Of a stretch of DNA of 64,000 bases, positions 12,122-23,428 are shown one piece after another. The DNA is from Dipteronia dyeriana. Its lineage: Eukaryota > Streptophyta > Magnoliopsida > Sapindales > Sapindaceae. The position numbers and the translations under genes were made by a program. Under the pieces are notes generated by a model. That model was not told the origin of the DNA, did no database searches, and saw only the letters and a program-made list of their open reading frames with translations. Every line of letters begins with the position of its first letter. Position 1 is the first letter of the stretch. The stretch spans positions 22,454,501 to 22,518,500 of the forward strand of contig CM065295.1 of assembly GCA_032871835.1 (NCBI GenBank), given 5' to 3'.

Positions 12122-12223
12122 TTAATAACTAGTAATGTTAATAGTTACTTGAAGACTAACAAGGGGATTTGTTAGGTAATTTAAAGGGTTAATAACTCTT
12201 AATGTTGATAGTTACTTGAAGAC
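12122..12223. repeat. direct duplication, 65-bp spacing
   Basis: A block at 12122-12158, containing TAGTTACTTGAAGACT, is repeated with a few changes at 12187-12223. The surrounding 12022-12274 holds no gene. It may be the outer edge of MULE-A or an older repeat. Confidence 0.6.
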
Positions 12224-12274
12224 TGGAATTGAAGACCGAAAAGGGCATCGTTAGATAATATGAGTATGTGACTA

Positions 12275-12490
12275 TAGTGGAAATGGTAAGAATGTCACCT
12301 TTTTTAACTTTTGTTGTACACAAGTGAGTGGTTTAATAGCTTACGTTTAAAATGCACCAATTATGGTGAACTACCAAAAGTGGAAATTGTGAGAAATGTC
12401 ACCATTTTTTTTGTGAGTTGCAGTGATGTCACCAGTTTAATAAGTTAAGTTTAAAAGACACCTATTATGGTGAACTACCAAAATTACCCT
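12275..12490. repeat. MULE-A left terminal region, tandemly doubled
   Basis: Two successive copies of a block of about 104 bp (12275-12380, 12381-12486) each contain AATGTCACC, a TTTAAAA-x-G-CACC motif and ATTATGGTGAACTACCAAAA. The right end of the element has one recognisable copy in inverted order. A doubled terminal repeat means the element has two candidate left ends. Confidence 0.7.
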
Positions 12491-12699
12491 TAAATAATCG
12501 ATTCTTTAATCTTTAAAAGGCACCTCCTTCCTCCCTCTTCAAAAAAGTTGTCTGAAAATCAATATATTACTTCTCTCTTTCTCTCCAAAAAATGAGTCTC
12601 TCTCCAGATATTGCACAAGAAGATAACAAATATTTTCGATCTTCATTTTTATTTTTTCATGCATTTGTGTGATTTAACAATGTATGAACATATATAAAC

Positions 12700-13240
12700 A
12701 TTTTGTCTTCAGTTTTTTTGATATGTTTACGAGTTGTAATGTGTCCGAGATTTTGTTACATTGATCCGAGCATTTTTTAAAATGTTTACGATCTATTTTG
12801 TAAATGGTCCGTACATTTTTTTTTATTTCAGAGTGTTTTTTACATTTGTCCGAGCTGTTTTGAAGTGGTGCTAACAAATTTAAAATCTTGGGCAAAAAAG
12901 CTCGAACCATTTTAAAAAAAGCTTGAACCATTTTAAAAAAACTCGATCCCTTACAAAAAAAAACTCTATCGTGTACAAAAAAGTTTCAGCCGTTAAAAAA
13001 AAAACTCAAGCCATTTTACAAAAAGCTCGATTAAGTACAAAAAAAAAGCTCGATCCCTCACAAAAAAATTAGATCATATACCAAAAAATCTCGATCATGT
13101 ACAAAAAAAAAACTCGATCCCGTACAAAAAAAGCTTGATTATGACAAAAAAAAACTCGATCCATTACAAAAAAAGCTGGATCATGTACAAAAAAAAACGT
13201 GATCCCTAACAAAAAAAATAAGCTCAATCGCTTACACTTA
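12700..13240. repeat. MULE-A left subterminal array of AAAAAGCTCGATCC-like units
   Basis: From about 12890 to 13230 there are some 15-20 units of the form A5-9 GCTCGATCC plus 4-7 variable bases (TTAC, GTAC and similar), about 20-24 bp each. The stretch just before (about 12715-12880) carries the unit in reverse orientation (GATCCGAGC then a T run), so the array switches direction near 12885. No coding frame. The same unit recurs at 19915-20520. Confidence 0.8.
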
Positions 13241-13329
13241 AGATTTTTGTTTAATCTTTTATAATTGTAAATTTAATGTTAAATGTTATTTTCTTAATAA
13301 TAGTTTCTGATGATGATTTTGATAGGACA

Positions 13330-16075
13330 ATGGATAGGGTGAGAATAGTCATATCTTACAACAGTCGATGGGAGTAATTACCCGACGGAAGTCAAAGGTA
13401 TTTAGGTTCCGATAACCAAGGTTTGTATGTGTCAAAGAATATGACTTATGACGAACTAGTGTCGATCGTGCAAACCGTTGTGAAGTATGATGAGAACAAA
13501 TACAATACTGATCTACAGTCTATATCAATCGTTCTTGGAACTATATGTCGTACATTTATAAGAAACGACGATGATGTTTAGTTTATGCTAGGGGAAGATA
13601 GGGTGATCTCTCAAGTATGTGTTAATCTAATTGAGAGGACACCAGGAGATGTAAGAGGGGAAGATATTCCTCATCGTGAAAACACCCAACAATTTCGATC
13701 GTTACGTGGAAGCAACTAGTTGTTGACAGAAAGAAGTGGGATCGAAGGTCGAGAAAACATGTGTGGTGTCCCACCAGAAGTAGCCGACCAAGCTGATATA
13801 GTAGGACCTCAATTCGACGATGTATTTGGTTGTCAAATTGAGATGAATGGTAGGCAGTACAACCACCAATACAATGAGATCTACAATGATATCAACAATG
13901 AGCAGAATACAACACCAAATGTTGGGCCGATTCATGAGGTGGATAATAAGGCAAATTATAATCCAGTAGATAATGTAGAGAAAAATGAGGATGATGAAGA
14001 ACCTGTCCAAACGGAAAGACATACAAAACGTGTACACAACTTTAGTTCCAGTGCACCAGATATAGCTGAGACCTCCTAGGTCCGGGCTAATGTAACTCCA
14101 GATGATTCTAATAATACCACGACGTGGGTTATTCCAGGAGTAGAATCATACTCGTTTGGTATAGGTGGAAGTAACAACTTGGATGAAAATGAACCTACAA
14201 GCATGATATATAAATGGTAATTTTTTTCCTACGAAAAAGGATTTGAAGAGACTAGTAGGCCATTTTGCAATGCGGCAGAACTTCTAATGAAAGGTGAAAA
14301 GGTCCAATAAGACAACATTACATCTAGTTTGTTTGATGGAAAACTGTAAGTGGAAGTTATAAACGGTGAGGAGAGATGAAGGGACATACTTCCAAATAAG
14401 AAGTTTTTTCAAAAAACACACTTGTCCGTTGGAGGAGATTCATCGCCGCCACCGATAAGTTAGTGCAATAATAATTGGAGAAGTTGTTGCACCAAGACTT
14501 TAACAACAAGATGGTCGACTAATGCATCCGAATGACATAATCGCCAACATGAAAACAATGTATGGAATCCAAATCACGTACGGTAAGGCATACTAAGCTC
14601 TCGATTATACGTTGTCACTGACCTATGAAACGATGAGGAAACCTTCCAACTGCTGCCATCATTCGGTTATGTTTTGGAACAAAAAGAATCCCAACACAAT
14701 TACTGACTTACAGTGCGATCAAAAGGGTAAATTCCTCTACTTTTTCATATCGATTAGTGCCTCACTTAGAGGATTCTGGACGTGTATGCGTCTAGTTATT
14801 ACCGTTGATGGTACCCATTTGAAGGGACGATTCGGGGTACAGTGTTTGTTGCAACAGCACAAGATAAGAATGAACAGGTGTATCCAATTGCTTTTGGGTA
14901 AGCTGACTTAGAAAACAATCTTTCATGGGAATAGTTTTTGGACGTAGGTCATATTGATGATCTAGTTTTCATTTATGATCGACATGTAAACATTGAAGCA
15001 GGGATTTCTAAAGTGTTCCCTTATGCCACCCATACCATATGTTGTTGGAACTTTTCAGAAAATATTAAGAAGCGATATCATAAAAAGGATGTTGTCGCGA
15101 TAATGGATAAAGCAGCTCGAGCGTACACCGAGTTGAAATATAACTGGCACATGGAAGAGTTACGAAACTTGCACCCGAATGAATATGATTATGTAATCGA
15201 CGTCGGTCCACACAAATGGTCCCATGTACACTGCCCCGATAGAAGGTACAGTGTGATGACAACAAATGTTGTAGCATGCATAAACTCATGCCTAAAATTT
15301 GCATGGCAACTGCCTATGTTGACTCTGGCTAAGTTCATTAAGAATATGCTACAGCGGTGGTTTCACGATCTCTGTCGAGCTGCACAGTTCATACGTCATC
15401 AGTTGACCGACGCAGCACATCTTGTGATCTTAAAACGTGTGGAGAAGTGCGGTTTTATTACCGTAAATCCAGTCGACCGGAACATATTCTCGGTGAAACG
15501 ATCTGGAAAACAATGGACTGTTGATTTAGCCTGGAAGACCTACACTTGTAACAAATTCCAAATTGACCATTTTCCATGTTCTCACACACTCGTTGCCGTA
15601 AAGTACATTACAAGTTTTAGTGTACGGTTACTATTACTGAAATGTGAACCTCACCATTTTTATTATTTTTTGTAGGGAACGAAACTTAGATTTCATATCG
15701 TTGTGTTCTGACTACTGCAAGAGACAGACACTTATTGAAGCGTACTCGGTTCCTATTATGCCAGTTAGACATCCTTCCACTTGTGTTGTGCCATCTGACA
15801 TTGTTAAGAGGGTGATTTTGAATCCAATCTCTAGAAGAAAAGCAGGACGCCCGAAGGTGGGTCGACATGTCTCATCTTCAGAGAGGACAACTACATAATT
15901 GTGTAGAAGACGTGGACAACTATGACATAATTCCAGGAGATATTCTAACTCACCTTCGATTAATGAAAGTCCAAGCAGAGATGTTCCCGATGAATACCGC
16001 CGTAAGTGTAGCATCTGTCATTCAATTGGACACAACAAAAAGACGTGCCCTAACAGGGACTCTAATAGGGAATGA
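13330..16075 (+). pseudogene. mudrA: mudrA transposase of MULE-A (decayed)
   Basis: An ATG at 13330 starts MDRVRIVISYN, followed by a PB1-like N-terminal part (YVSKNMTYDELVSIVQTVV) and an acidic linker (13720-14079). The MULE transposase core has TVDGTHLKG near 14800, where the Asp is a catalytic residue, and HTICCWNF near 15040. A SWIM-type finger follows at about 15540-15600 (FQIDHFPCSHTLVAV; its first Cys is lost) and a C-terminal zinc knuckle (C-x2-C-x4-H-x4-C) just before the stop at 16073-16075. Several stops and frameshifts (for example near 13377, 14077, 14217 and 14910) make it non-functional. It would have bound the element's ends and moved it. Confidence 0.85.
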
Positions 16076-16348
16076 ATGACAACATTTCCATTGATCACAT
16101 TGTAAACATTTGAAATTGTATCAGATTGTAATAATTTAGAATTGTATGACTTGTTCGTTAACTTATTTTGTACTAAAAAAAATTGACAATGTCAATTGTA
16201 ATATTGTTTAAGGTTTGCAATGTGTTTCGTACATTTGATGGCAAACACTTGAAACAGAAACATTAAAAATACTGAAATAATATTACTGAATTAGAATGTC
16301 TTTGTACATAAAAAAGTGTCAAAAATATAAAAAATATACAACCCATCT
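16076..16348. other. spacer between the convergent MULE-A genes
   Basis: About 270 bp, AT-rich, between the mudrA stop and the stop of the opposite-strand peptidase gene. It presumably holds both 3' UTRs. No gene seen. Confidence 0.6.
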
Positions 16349-17739
16349 CTAGGCGGGCTTGAAGTTACAAAAAATCTCCACAGCCATTTTCTCCTGAATG
16401 ATCCTCATGTCGTCCTCCGACCAATCGAAAGGGCGTCGACCCGCCAGTACGTACTCGATAAGTCTCAAGGTATGGGGATCACAATTACCCTTGCAATTTG
16501 ACACATTAAAACGCGTTACAATTCGTCTTTAAAAAAATAATCTCTAAGCACGTTAATGAAATTGAATGTCTTACGATTTTTATTATTGGGGGACCGTAGA
16601 AGTGGAGACCACGCTGACCGTGAAGGGCTTATTTTCCCTGGGGAACAGCCGACGACCACCTCGTCACGAAGTGTGGAACCCCATGTCATTTGACATTGAT
16701 GACAAAAATCACCGTAATGGGAGGACCTGCTGCTTCCTGATATGCACAGGAACATCCTGTCTCCAGAGGTCAAATATCTCCAGCTTCCCGAGAATAAGGT
16801 CGACGGTCACCAGGACCCAATGTTGGCCACCCAACGTTGCACTGTATCAGGACTTGTAATAGTATGTAAAAGGTGTTAGGATATACGAACAATTTGTAAT
16901 TTTAATCATTTACACCGTGTAACACTTACCAAGTCAATCTCGTGCCATGGGCGGTTTCCACTCGTGGTAGCTCCACAGACCGTCTGAAGGTCCTCTTTCA
17001 ACCATCAGGACTGCAACACATTCTACCTCGCCGTGGTCACAACCCAGTGAGAATCACGAAGCATCATTTTCTCCCACTGTAACATCATAAATGGTTGTAC
17101 ATACAATCATTAACAGGAAGTTATCAACAATACAAAACCAAAAAGCGAGATGCGATACCAATAATTTATAACTACTTACATATAATTGTGTATCCAATAC
17201 GTTGATCCTCTAGTTGTACACAATGGAGAATCATCGTTAACGCTTCCGAAGAATATGGAGGTATGCATCCATATGCTGACACGTAAGTAATGAATTGTTA
17301 GCAATACAACATTATTTAAATAAACATTAATTTGAAAACCACGTAAGTATGTACCATATCCTTCAAGCCTATGAAGTTTGACTGCATCCGCATAAACCAT
17401 TTGGTGTCGACTGGTGCCAGCACGTCCATATCACGTCTGTTTAATTATTGGATTAGCTTTATAAAAATTTGATTAAACATAAAAACACTGCCAAACTCAT
17501 AGATGAAGTTTTACTCACAGTTCCCCGTTGATGTTCTTCTTGAAGGCTTTGTATGCCGCTAGCTGGTCAGCGTCCACAAGTGTGTGGGGCTCAAATATGT
17601 ATTTCATGGATTGGGGTCATGTCCTTAACCTCTTTTCTCAGTATAGATCTGTGTAAGGGCTCAGTAACTACCACTGGCGTTTCAGTATACGCTTCCTAGG
17701 CGATACTCCAGCCTCCGAAGAGCTCTAGAGCTCGGTCGA

Positions 17740-18030
17740 TGTGTTGGGGGGAAGGAACCGATACGGCTGGATCGATGTACTGGTGGAGAAAAGGACTGTT
17801 GTGCATGGATCAATGTGCTAGGTAGGGTAGGGGACCACTACGGCTGGATCGATATGCTGGGTGAGGAAAATGACCGTTACGCGTGGATCGATGTGTTGGG
17901 TAAGGGAAGGGACTGCTATGGCTGGATCGATGTACTGGGTGGTGTAGGGGACCACTGTTGTTGGATCGATGTGCGGGGTGGGGGGAAGCTCTGTAGTTGG
18001 ATCGCTGTGCTGGGTGGTAGGTGGAGCTCG
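17740..18030 (-). repeat. 36-bp coding minisatellite in the Ulp1-like gene linker
   Basis: About eight units built on GGATCGATGTGCTGGG plus roughly 20 variable bases. On the minus strand each unit encodes 12 residues of the form HPAHRSxxSGPx, and the frame stays open across the array. The unit keeps a multiple of three, suggesting it grew while the frame was still coding. Confidence 0.8.
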
Positions 18031-18130
18031 GGCTGGGTCGACCCAAATAGGATAGCTGGGAGGTCCGACTTGACTGTTGTATGTGTAGCAGGCCTACTAT
18101 CACTAGTACACGACTGAGCTTGACTCTCTG

Positions 18131-18440
18131 GGCTTGCCTACCCCCCCCTTACCCCCTCCAGGTAGGCGGGTCCTCTCTATGTCCACCAGTCCTGTCTGTC
18201 ATCCCCCCCATGTATACCCACTTGTCCTGTCTCTGGAACTAAAGTCTAGATTAGGGGGTGGTAGGTTATCCCTGTGTGTATGTGTGGTTGAACCCTTAAG
18301 CCCTCGGGTCAAATCCAGTAACACTCGGTGCTGCTGATGTCGATCCTCGTCACTCTTCCGGGTCATATCCATCAACTCCCAGTGTTGATGTTGTCGATCC
18401 TCCTCATTTTTCCGAAGGGTTTCAAGCATATCGTTCAACA
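18131..18440 (-). pseudogene. linker exon of the Ulp1-like gene, charged repeats
   Basis: On the minus strand this reads a duplicated motif: DRQHQHWELMDMTRK, then DRHQQHRVLLDLTRG, an imperfect internal repeat, followed by a proline-rich tail. It lies between the DUF1985 exons and the minisatellite and is taken as part of the same gene. Confidence 0.5.
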
Positions 18441-19914
18441 GATTTTCCCATGGGGCCTGAAATCATGTCTACATTATTAGTACAAAACTATTAACATGTC
18501 ACATTAATGAAAAACAAAAATTTCTTTTCAACTTACCTCTCCATCACGTCCAATGCCCTCACGGAAATCACCTGTAGATGTAGCAGGTCTGAGGGCCATA
18601 AACCGAACCTGCCTATGTTTATGCCTTTCTCGCGGGGGGTCTGTCTGACATCCCTCACTGTCACTGGCCTTTAAATCCCCAACCTCGAGCTCAGATCCCT
18701 CACTGTCACTGGTCCTGTCTGTAAAACACCCACCCTCTGTCCCACTGCTCCCGTAGAAGGTAGAGGGATCAAGGCAGAATCTGAAGCATGCCCTCCTCTA
18801 CATACAGGCTCCCCCCTCGTTTAGCCCCGTAAAGTACGGTGCCTCTCTCTCAGCTACTGTGGGCACCAGTTCCTTCCTCGTAAACATCTGAAATATTGGA
18901 TAGAACAATGTAATTGTACACTTACTAACTAATATAAACATTAACAAATAAAATACATACCCTGGCTTTGAAAATCTTGGCCAACTTCTTCCCTCTTGGT
19001 TGTTTGGTCAACTCCCACTTCAAAATACGGGAAGACAGACCCGTAACCCTCCGGGGGCCGAACTGTTGGCCCAAATCAAGGATCACCTCGAAAGCAAATA
19101 TCTGCATCAAAGATAAGTATGATAAGTATCCATAACATTTAGGACACCAACAATAAATGTTGTAGGTCTCCATCGTATGTACGTGAGCACCTTTTTTCCT
19201 GCTTGTTTCACTCAAACCCCTCTCATCACCTGTCAAGCGCATGCTTGAATGAGTAAATGGAATGCATGTACATGTCAGCATCCCATGGGAACGCATCGAG
19301 GTCCTCTACCAGCCGAAACTGCCAAACTAGAATTTTGAATCTCCTGTCCACCCCCATCAGTATCCAGTTTAGCATATATATGAAGTAGAGCTTCACAACA
19401 TCGTACATCTCTACAAACTCTCTGACAGTGACAACAACCCTCATCTCCTCTAAAGAAACTTCATCGGCTCTAAGAAAGTACCGTTGGAATATGCCATTCT
19501 CCACTTCTGAATACACGCTCATGTCCGATACTACTCCAAACCGTAATCCGGTGATCAGGTAAAATTCCACAATCGAAAACCTCATTGACTGGTTCCCTAA
19601 CATGAATTGCATATCATCTGTTGGGCCCTTATGATGCAGCTCCCTCAAAAGCAACCGATGGATAACACCACCCAAAAACTTCATCTCCCGATGCATCGTC
19701 ATGAAATGCCTAAAACACGATGCCATTAACCGACGTCGTTCTTCATCTGCAAAATCTGTAGGGACTCGGTTCAGCGCATCGTCTATATGGGCAAGGGCAT
19801 CAAAATGGTCACCTTGAGTCAATTTACCTTCGTACCAGTCTCCTTGTGGAGTTTTAAGCAAATCCCTCAACCTATTTCTCATCTGCAATGTCACAGAAAT
19901 AAAACATCATTAAG

Positions 19915-20520
19915 TTGAAAAAAGCTCGGAACCAAAATTAAAAGTCTAGATCCTATACAAAAAAGCTCGATCTCATTACAAAAAAGCTAGATCTCATTAC
20001 AAAAAAGCTAGATCCTATGTAAAAAAAACTCAGTCCTATTGAAAAAAAGCTCGATCCCATTACAAAAAAAGCTCGACCCTTTATAAAAAATCTCGATCTC
20101 ATGACAAAAAAGCTCGATCCAATGTAAAAAAAAACTCGATCCTATTAAAAAAAAGCTCGATCTCATGATAAAAAACCTCGACCTTTTAAAAAAAAAAGCT
20201 CGATCCCATGACAAAAAAGCTCGATCCCATGATAAAAAAGCTCGATCCCATAACAAAAAAAACTTGATCCAATGTAAAAAAACCTTGACCCTTTAAAAAA
20301 AACTCGATCCCTTCACAAAAAAGCTCGATCCGATGTAAAAAAAGCTCGATCCTATTAAAAAAAGCTCGATCCTTTTTATAAAAAGTTTGATCCCATTAAA
20401 AAAAACTCGATCCCTTATAAAATAAGCTCGAATTACCAAAACCTAATTTTCACCAAAAAAAAACTTGACTCAACTAAAAAAAAGCTCGGATCTCCTATAA
20501 AAAGTCTCGATGACGCAAAA
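19915..20520. repeat. MULE-A right subterminal array of AAAAAAGCTCGATCC units
   Basis: About 30 units of 19-23 bp, mostly AAAAAAGCTCGATCCCAT plus a few bases, in the same orientation as 12890-13230. The array sits just inside the right end and upstream of the peptidase gene's 5' end. The open frame at 20008-20256 (repeated WDRAF) is only a read-through of the array. Confidence 0.85.
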
Positions 20521-20814
20521 TTTAATCTTTCTCAACAGATATTCAACCACATTTCAAACCCTAACCTAAATCACAATCATTCTCAGATCTCTATTTTAAC
20601 CCAAATATACAATTTCAATCAACATAGCACAAGCCTAACATGCAATGCAAGTTATCAAAAACAAAAACAAGAAAACAAAACAAACTGAACTTACCTCTGT
20701 CGATTGCAAAAAATCTGATGTACTCTCATTCCGGTCACTTCATCGTCGATTAGCTTCCCGTCGATCGCACTCTTGCTCTTTTCTGACTTTGAAAACAATA
20801 AATTTCTCTCTATT

Positions 20815-20930
20815 TCAATAATTGAGGGTATTTTCGTCTGATCATGTTAAATTGTGTCTTTTAAACATACATTACTGATGATATTTGCATAACACCCCCC
20901 CCCCCCCCCAAATAGTGCCAATAATTTTTC
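20815..20930. repeat. MULE-A right terminal inverted repeat with a C15 tract
   Basis: It contains GTGTCTTTTAAAC, the inverse of the left end motif, and ATTGAGGGTATTTTCGTC, inverse to ACCAAAATTACCCTTAAAT. A run of 15 C bases (20895-20909) is embedded. Immediately after it (about 20938), ACCAAAATTGCCCTTAAATA resumes in left-end orientation, marking the start of MULE-B. Confidence 0.7.
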
Positions 20931-22223
20931 GAGCCCCTACCAAAATTGCCCTTAAATAATCAATTTTTTATATTGTCTTTGTACTTCCATTTACACACTT
21001 AGAAAACTTTCTTTTTCAACTTGTCTGAAAAATTGAAATTTCCTACAGCATATCCAAAAGTTCAACATTGCCTACCCTTTCATCTACAACTTGACATTCT
21101 TCAACACAACAAGGTAATATATCAGTGTTTGAGAAAACAGTCTAAGCGGTCGCCTAAGTGCTATACAGTTGTCAAACGTCCCAAATCAGATAAATTCGGA
21201 CAAAAAAATCGATTAACAGAAAAGTCAACGGCCAACGGTCAACGATCAACTGTTTTTTAAGAAATAACTTGGGCCAGGCAGGGTAAAAATTGTTGACCCA
21301 CCTAGCCGTTTTTTTTTTAAATCGGTTCATTAAAATGGCACCGTTTGTGCCTTAAAAATTTAAATTTACCAAAATGTCATTCTTATTTCATTTCATTTGT
21401 CATTACCTGATTTCTCATTTTCTCTAGATCATGATACTGAAGTATTGCAAAACCCAAATCTCTCCCCCGACCACAACCACCTCTCATTGCCGACTACCCA
21501 CATCTCATCGCCGTTATCGCTGACTCACCGCGGCTGGTACACCATCTTATTCTCTACTCTCTACTCTCTACTCTCTACTACTATTTTTTTTTAAATAATC
21601 AACTCATCATCGATTTCGATCCACTGTATGTAAAACTGGAACAAGACAAGAAGAAGATAAGACCTAAAAGTATTTTATGATTGAATGTTTTGTATGGATA
21701 CAGACAACCCTTTAATTAAGTAATTAAAAAATTATCATTGACCCAAATTTATTTCTCTTTTTCTATTTTGTTAATTGTTATAATTTGTGTAGATTCTTGT
21801 TTCAGATTGGCCGTAACTTTTTAACATAAAAATAAATTTAGATCAAATTTCAAATTCATATCATATACTTATATAATTAAGTTGTCTATTCTTTTGTGTT
21901 CTTGTTTACCTGATAAGTTTATATTTTTGTGTGGTGTGATGTTATATACTTATATGTGTTCTCACTCGGTCTGGTTGATAAATTAAATTCACCAGTTGTG
22001 TCAATTTGAAGCTTTAAATTATTACTTACGGTATTTTGTGTCATTATTATTAATTGTTGTGCTTGTTAATGTGTTTTTATTTGTCTCAAAATCTTGAAGC
22101 TTGTAGCTTTTTTGTTGATATATAATTATATTTTAGCAATTTACCATACAATCATCTTGTATCTTTTTGTTGATAATGTGTTTCATTATTTTTATTTCAG
22201 AATTTAATCTTCAAAGGTTAGAC

Positions 22224-22379
22224 ATGACTTCCGTGCCCGATAGAAATACCACCAGTAATGTTCATGTATCTTCGGGTGCCACTAACATCGCTTCAGTTCC
22301 CGTCAGAAGGAAACGAAAATCCAATGATGTTGGGTGGGAGTTTGGAATTTTGATTGATGAGAAAAATCAAGATAAAGTG
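22224..22379 (+). pseudogene. hAT transposase N-terminus (pre-BED-finger fragment)
   Basis: From ATG 22224 the frame reads a Ser/Thr-rich leader, then PVRRKRKSNDVGWEFGILID and KNQDKV, the sequence that normally leads into the BED zinc finger of plant hAT transposases. The finger's Cys/His residues and the catalytic domain are missing: the frame runs into a tandem repeat and stops at 22472. A fragment only. Confidence 0.6.
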
Positions 22380-22650
22380 ATTGGATTTCTTTCGGTTTTT
22401 GTGGATTTGGATTATATTTATTATTTTGATGATTTTGTTATTGGAATATTGGATTGTGATTTGCGAAATTGACAATTTGTGATTGAATTCCATTTGGTTT
22501 TTGTTGACTTAGACCAGATGTTGATGATTTTGTTGTTGGAAATACTTGGAATATTGCATTGTGAAATTGTGAAATTGACAAGTTGTGATTGGATTTCAAT
22601 TGGTTTGTGTGGATTTGGGTTAGATGTTGATGATTTTGATAAATCTGGTT
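22375..22650. repeat. tandem repeat of about 106 bp inside the hAT element
   Basis: About 2.6 copies begin GTGATTGGATTTC (near 22377, 22478, 22587), each with GATGATTTTG further on. It replaces the part of the transposase gene that should follow the BED leader. Confidence 0.7.
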
Positions 22651-22979
22651 ATAATATGAGTATTATTATTGGTTTTGTAGGTATTAAAAACAAAAACAAA
22701 AATAAAAACAAAAAAGTTTAAAAAATTTGACCGCCTAGGCGCCGTCTAGACCTCCTAGGCGCTAGGCGCTGGTCTACCGCTTAACTAGTGTCTAACGTTT
22801 ACTAGAACATTGTAATATACCTCTTAAAGCATAAATTTTCTATATCTGCTTTTCTGAGTCTGGTAACATTTTATCGTGAGTTTTCATTTGTTCTCCGAGT
22901 CTTTTGTAAACCTAAAGGTGGTTTTATGTATTTTGAATCTTTGAGCCTTTCGAAGCTCTTTCTGGGCCTTTGTCTAAGC

Positions 22980-23300
22980 CTTTCTAAACAGTTTTCCAAC
23001 CTTTTTAAAGTAATGTTCGAGCCTTGTACATAAGTCTTAGAGCCTTATACATAATTCTTGGAGCTTTATGTAAAATACGTAAGTCTCGGAGCCTTATGCA
23101 AAAGGCTCGACGCTTTAAGTAAAAGGCTCAGAGTGTTATATAAAAGAGGCTCTAAGCCTTTTACATAAGGCTCCGAGCCTTTTACATAAGGTTCTGAGAG
23201 TTACGTATAAGGCTCCAAGCTTTTTATAGCAGGGGACCGAGCCTTTTAATGTATTCTCCGAGCCCTTTAAATATCTCACCCATGCCTTTATAAATGTAAT
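22980..23300. repeat. MULE-B subterminal array of GAGCC-type units
   Basis: About 15 units around AAAAGGCTCGA or its inverse CCGAGCCTTTTACATAAGG, with an orientation switch near 23150. Position and core (GCTCG beside an A run) parallel the MULE-A array at 12700-13240, though the units have diverged. Confidence 0.75.
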
Positions 23301-23428
23301 CATAGCGTTTTGCATAAACCTTTTGGTCAGGGTTTTGTTAACATCTTATTCAGACATATTTGAAAAAAAAAAAAAACTCGTCCTGACTGTGTTTGATAAT
23401 GGTTTAAGATGATTAATTTGACAGCATA

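Larger units (their letters stand above)
16349..19894 (-). pseudogene. DUF1985-Ulp1 (C48) peptidase-like gene of MULE-A, several exons
   Basis: Minus-strand exons separated by GT-AG-like introns. 19894-19226 encodes a DUF1985 domain (FLGGVIHRLLLRELHHKG, then FYLITGLRFGVVSD). 19100-18960 continues it (ILKWELTKQPRGKKLAKIF). 18440-17740 is a Pro/His/Ser-rich linker. The C48 peptidase part has NINGEL (17525-17640), TKWFMRMQSNFIGLKDM (17350-17430), NRPWHEIDL (about 16935), GGQHWVLVTVDL (catalytic His, about 16830) and GNCDPHTLRLIEYVLAG (the position of the catalytic Cys, about 16480), ending at 16349-16351. Stops (near 17020) and frame changes show decay. Ulp1-like enzymes cleave SUMO from proteins; what copies carried by MULEs do is not known. 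Exons upstream of 19894, perhaps near 20700, are likely. Confidence 0.75.
12275..20930 (+). mobile_element. MULE-A, Mutator-like element with mudrA and Ulp1-like genes
   Basis: Terminal regions at 12275-12490 and about 20815-20930 are inverted repeats of each other: GTTTAAAAGACAC on the left is matched by GTGTCTTTTAAAC on the right, within about 100 bp of diverged similarity. Inside are mudrA on the plus strand (13330-16075), a DUF1985-Ulp1 gene on the minus strand (16349 to beyond 19894) and short-unit arrays next to each end. MULEs carrying Ulp1-like peptidase genes are known in plants (the Kaonashi type), and this fits that group. The outer ends and the 9-bp target duplication were not fixed. 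Confidence 0.8.
21123..22812 (+). mobile_element. hAT element, 1690 bp, deleted derivative
   Basis: Left end CAGTGTTTGAGAAAAC and right end (inverse) CAATGTTCTAGTAAAC are imperfect inverted repeats. Subterminal AAGCGGT and CTAGGCGC motifs are typical of hAT elements. Flanking 8-mers TAATATAT (21115-21122) and TAATATAC (22813-22820) match at 7 of 8, the hAT target-duplication length. It keeps only the start of a transposase. Inserted in MULE-B. Confidence 0.85.

Noticed and set aside
20008..20256. 82-residue frame with repeated WDRAF
   Set aside because: Reverse reading of the AAAAAGCTCGATCC array; repeats alone explain it.
22167..22472. 101-codon frame as a host gene
   Set aside because: It lies between hAT inverted ends, reads like a hAT transposase leader, and then enters a tandem repeat.
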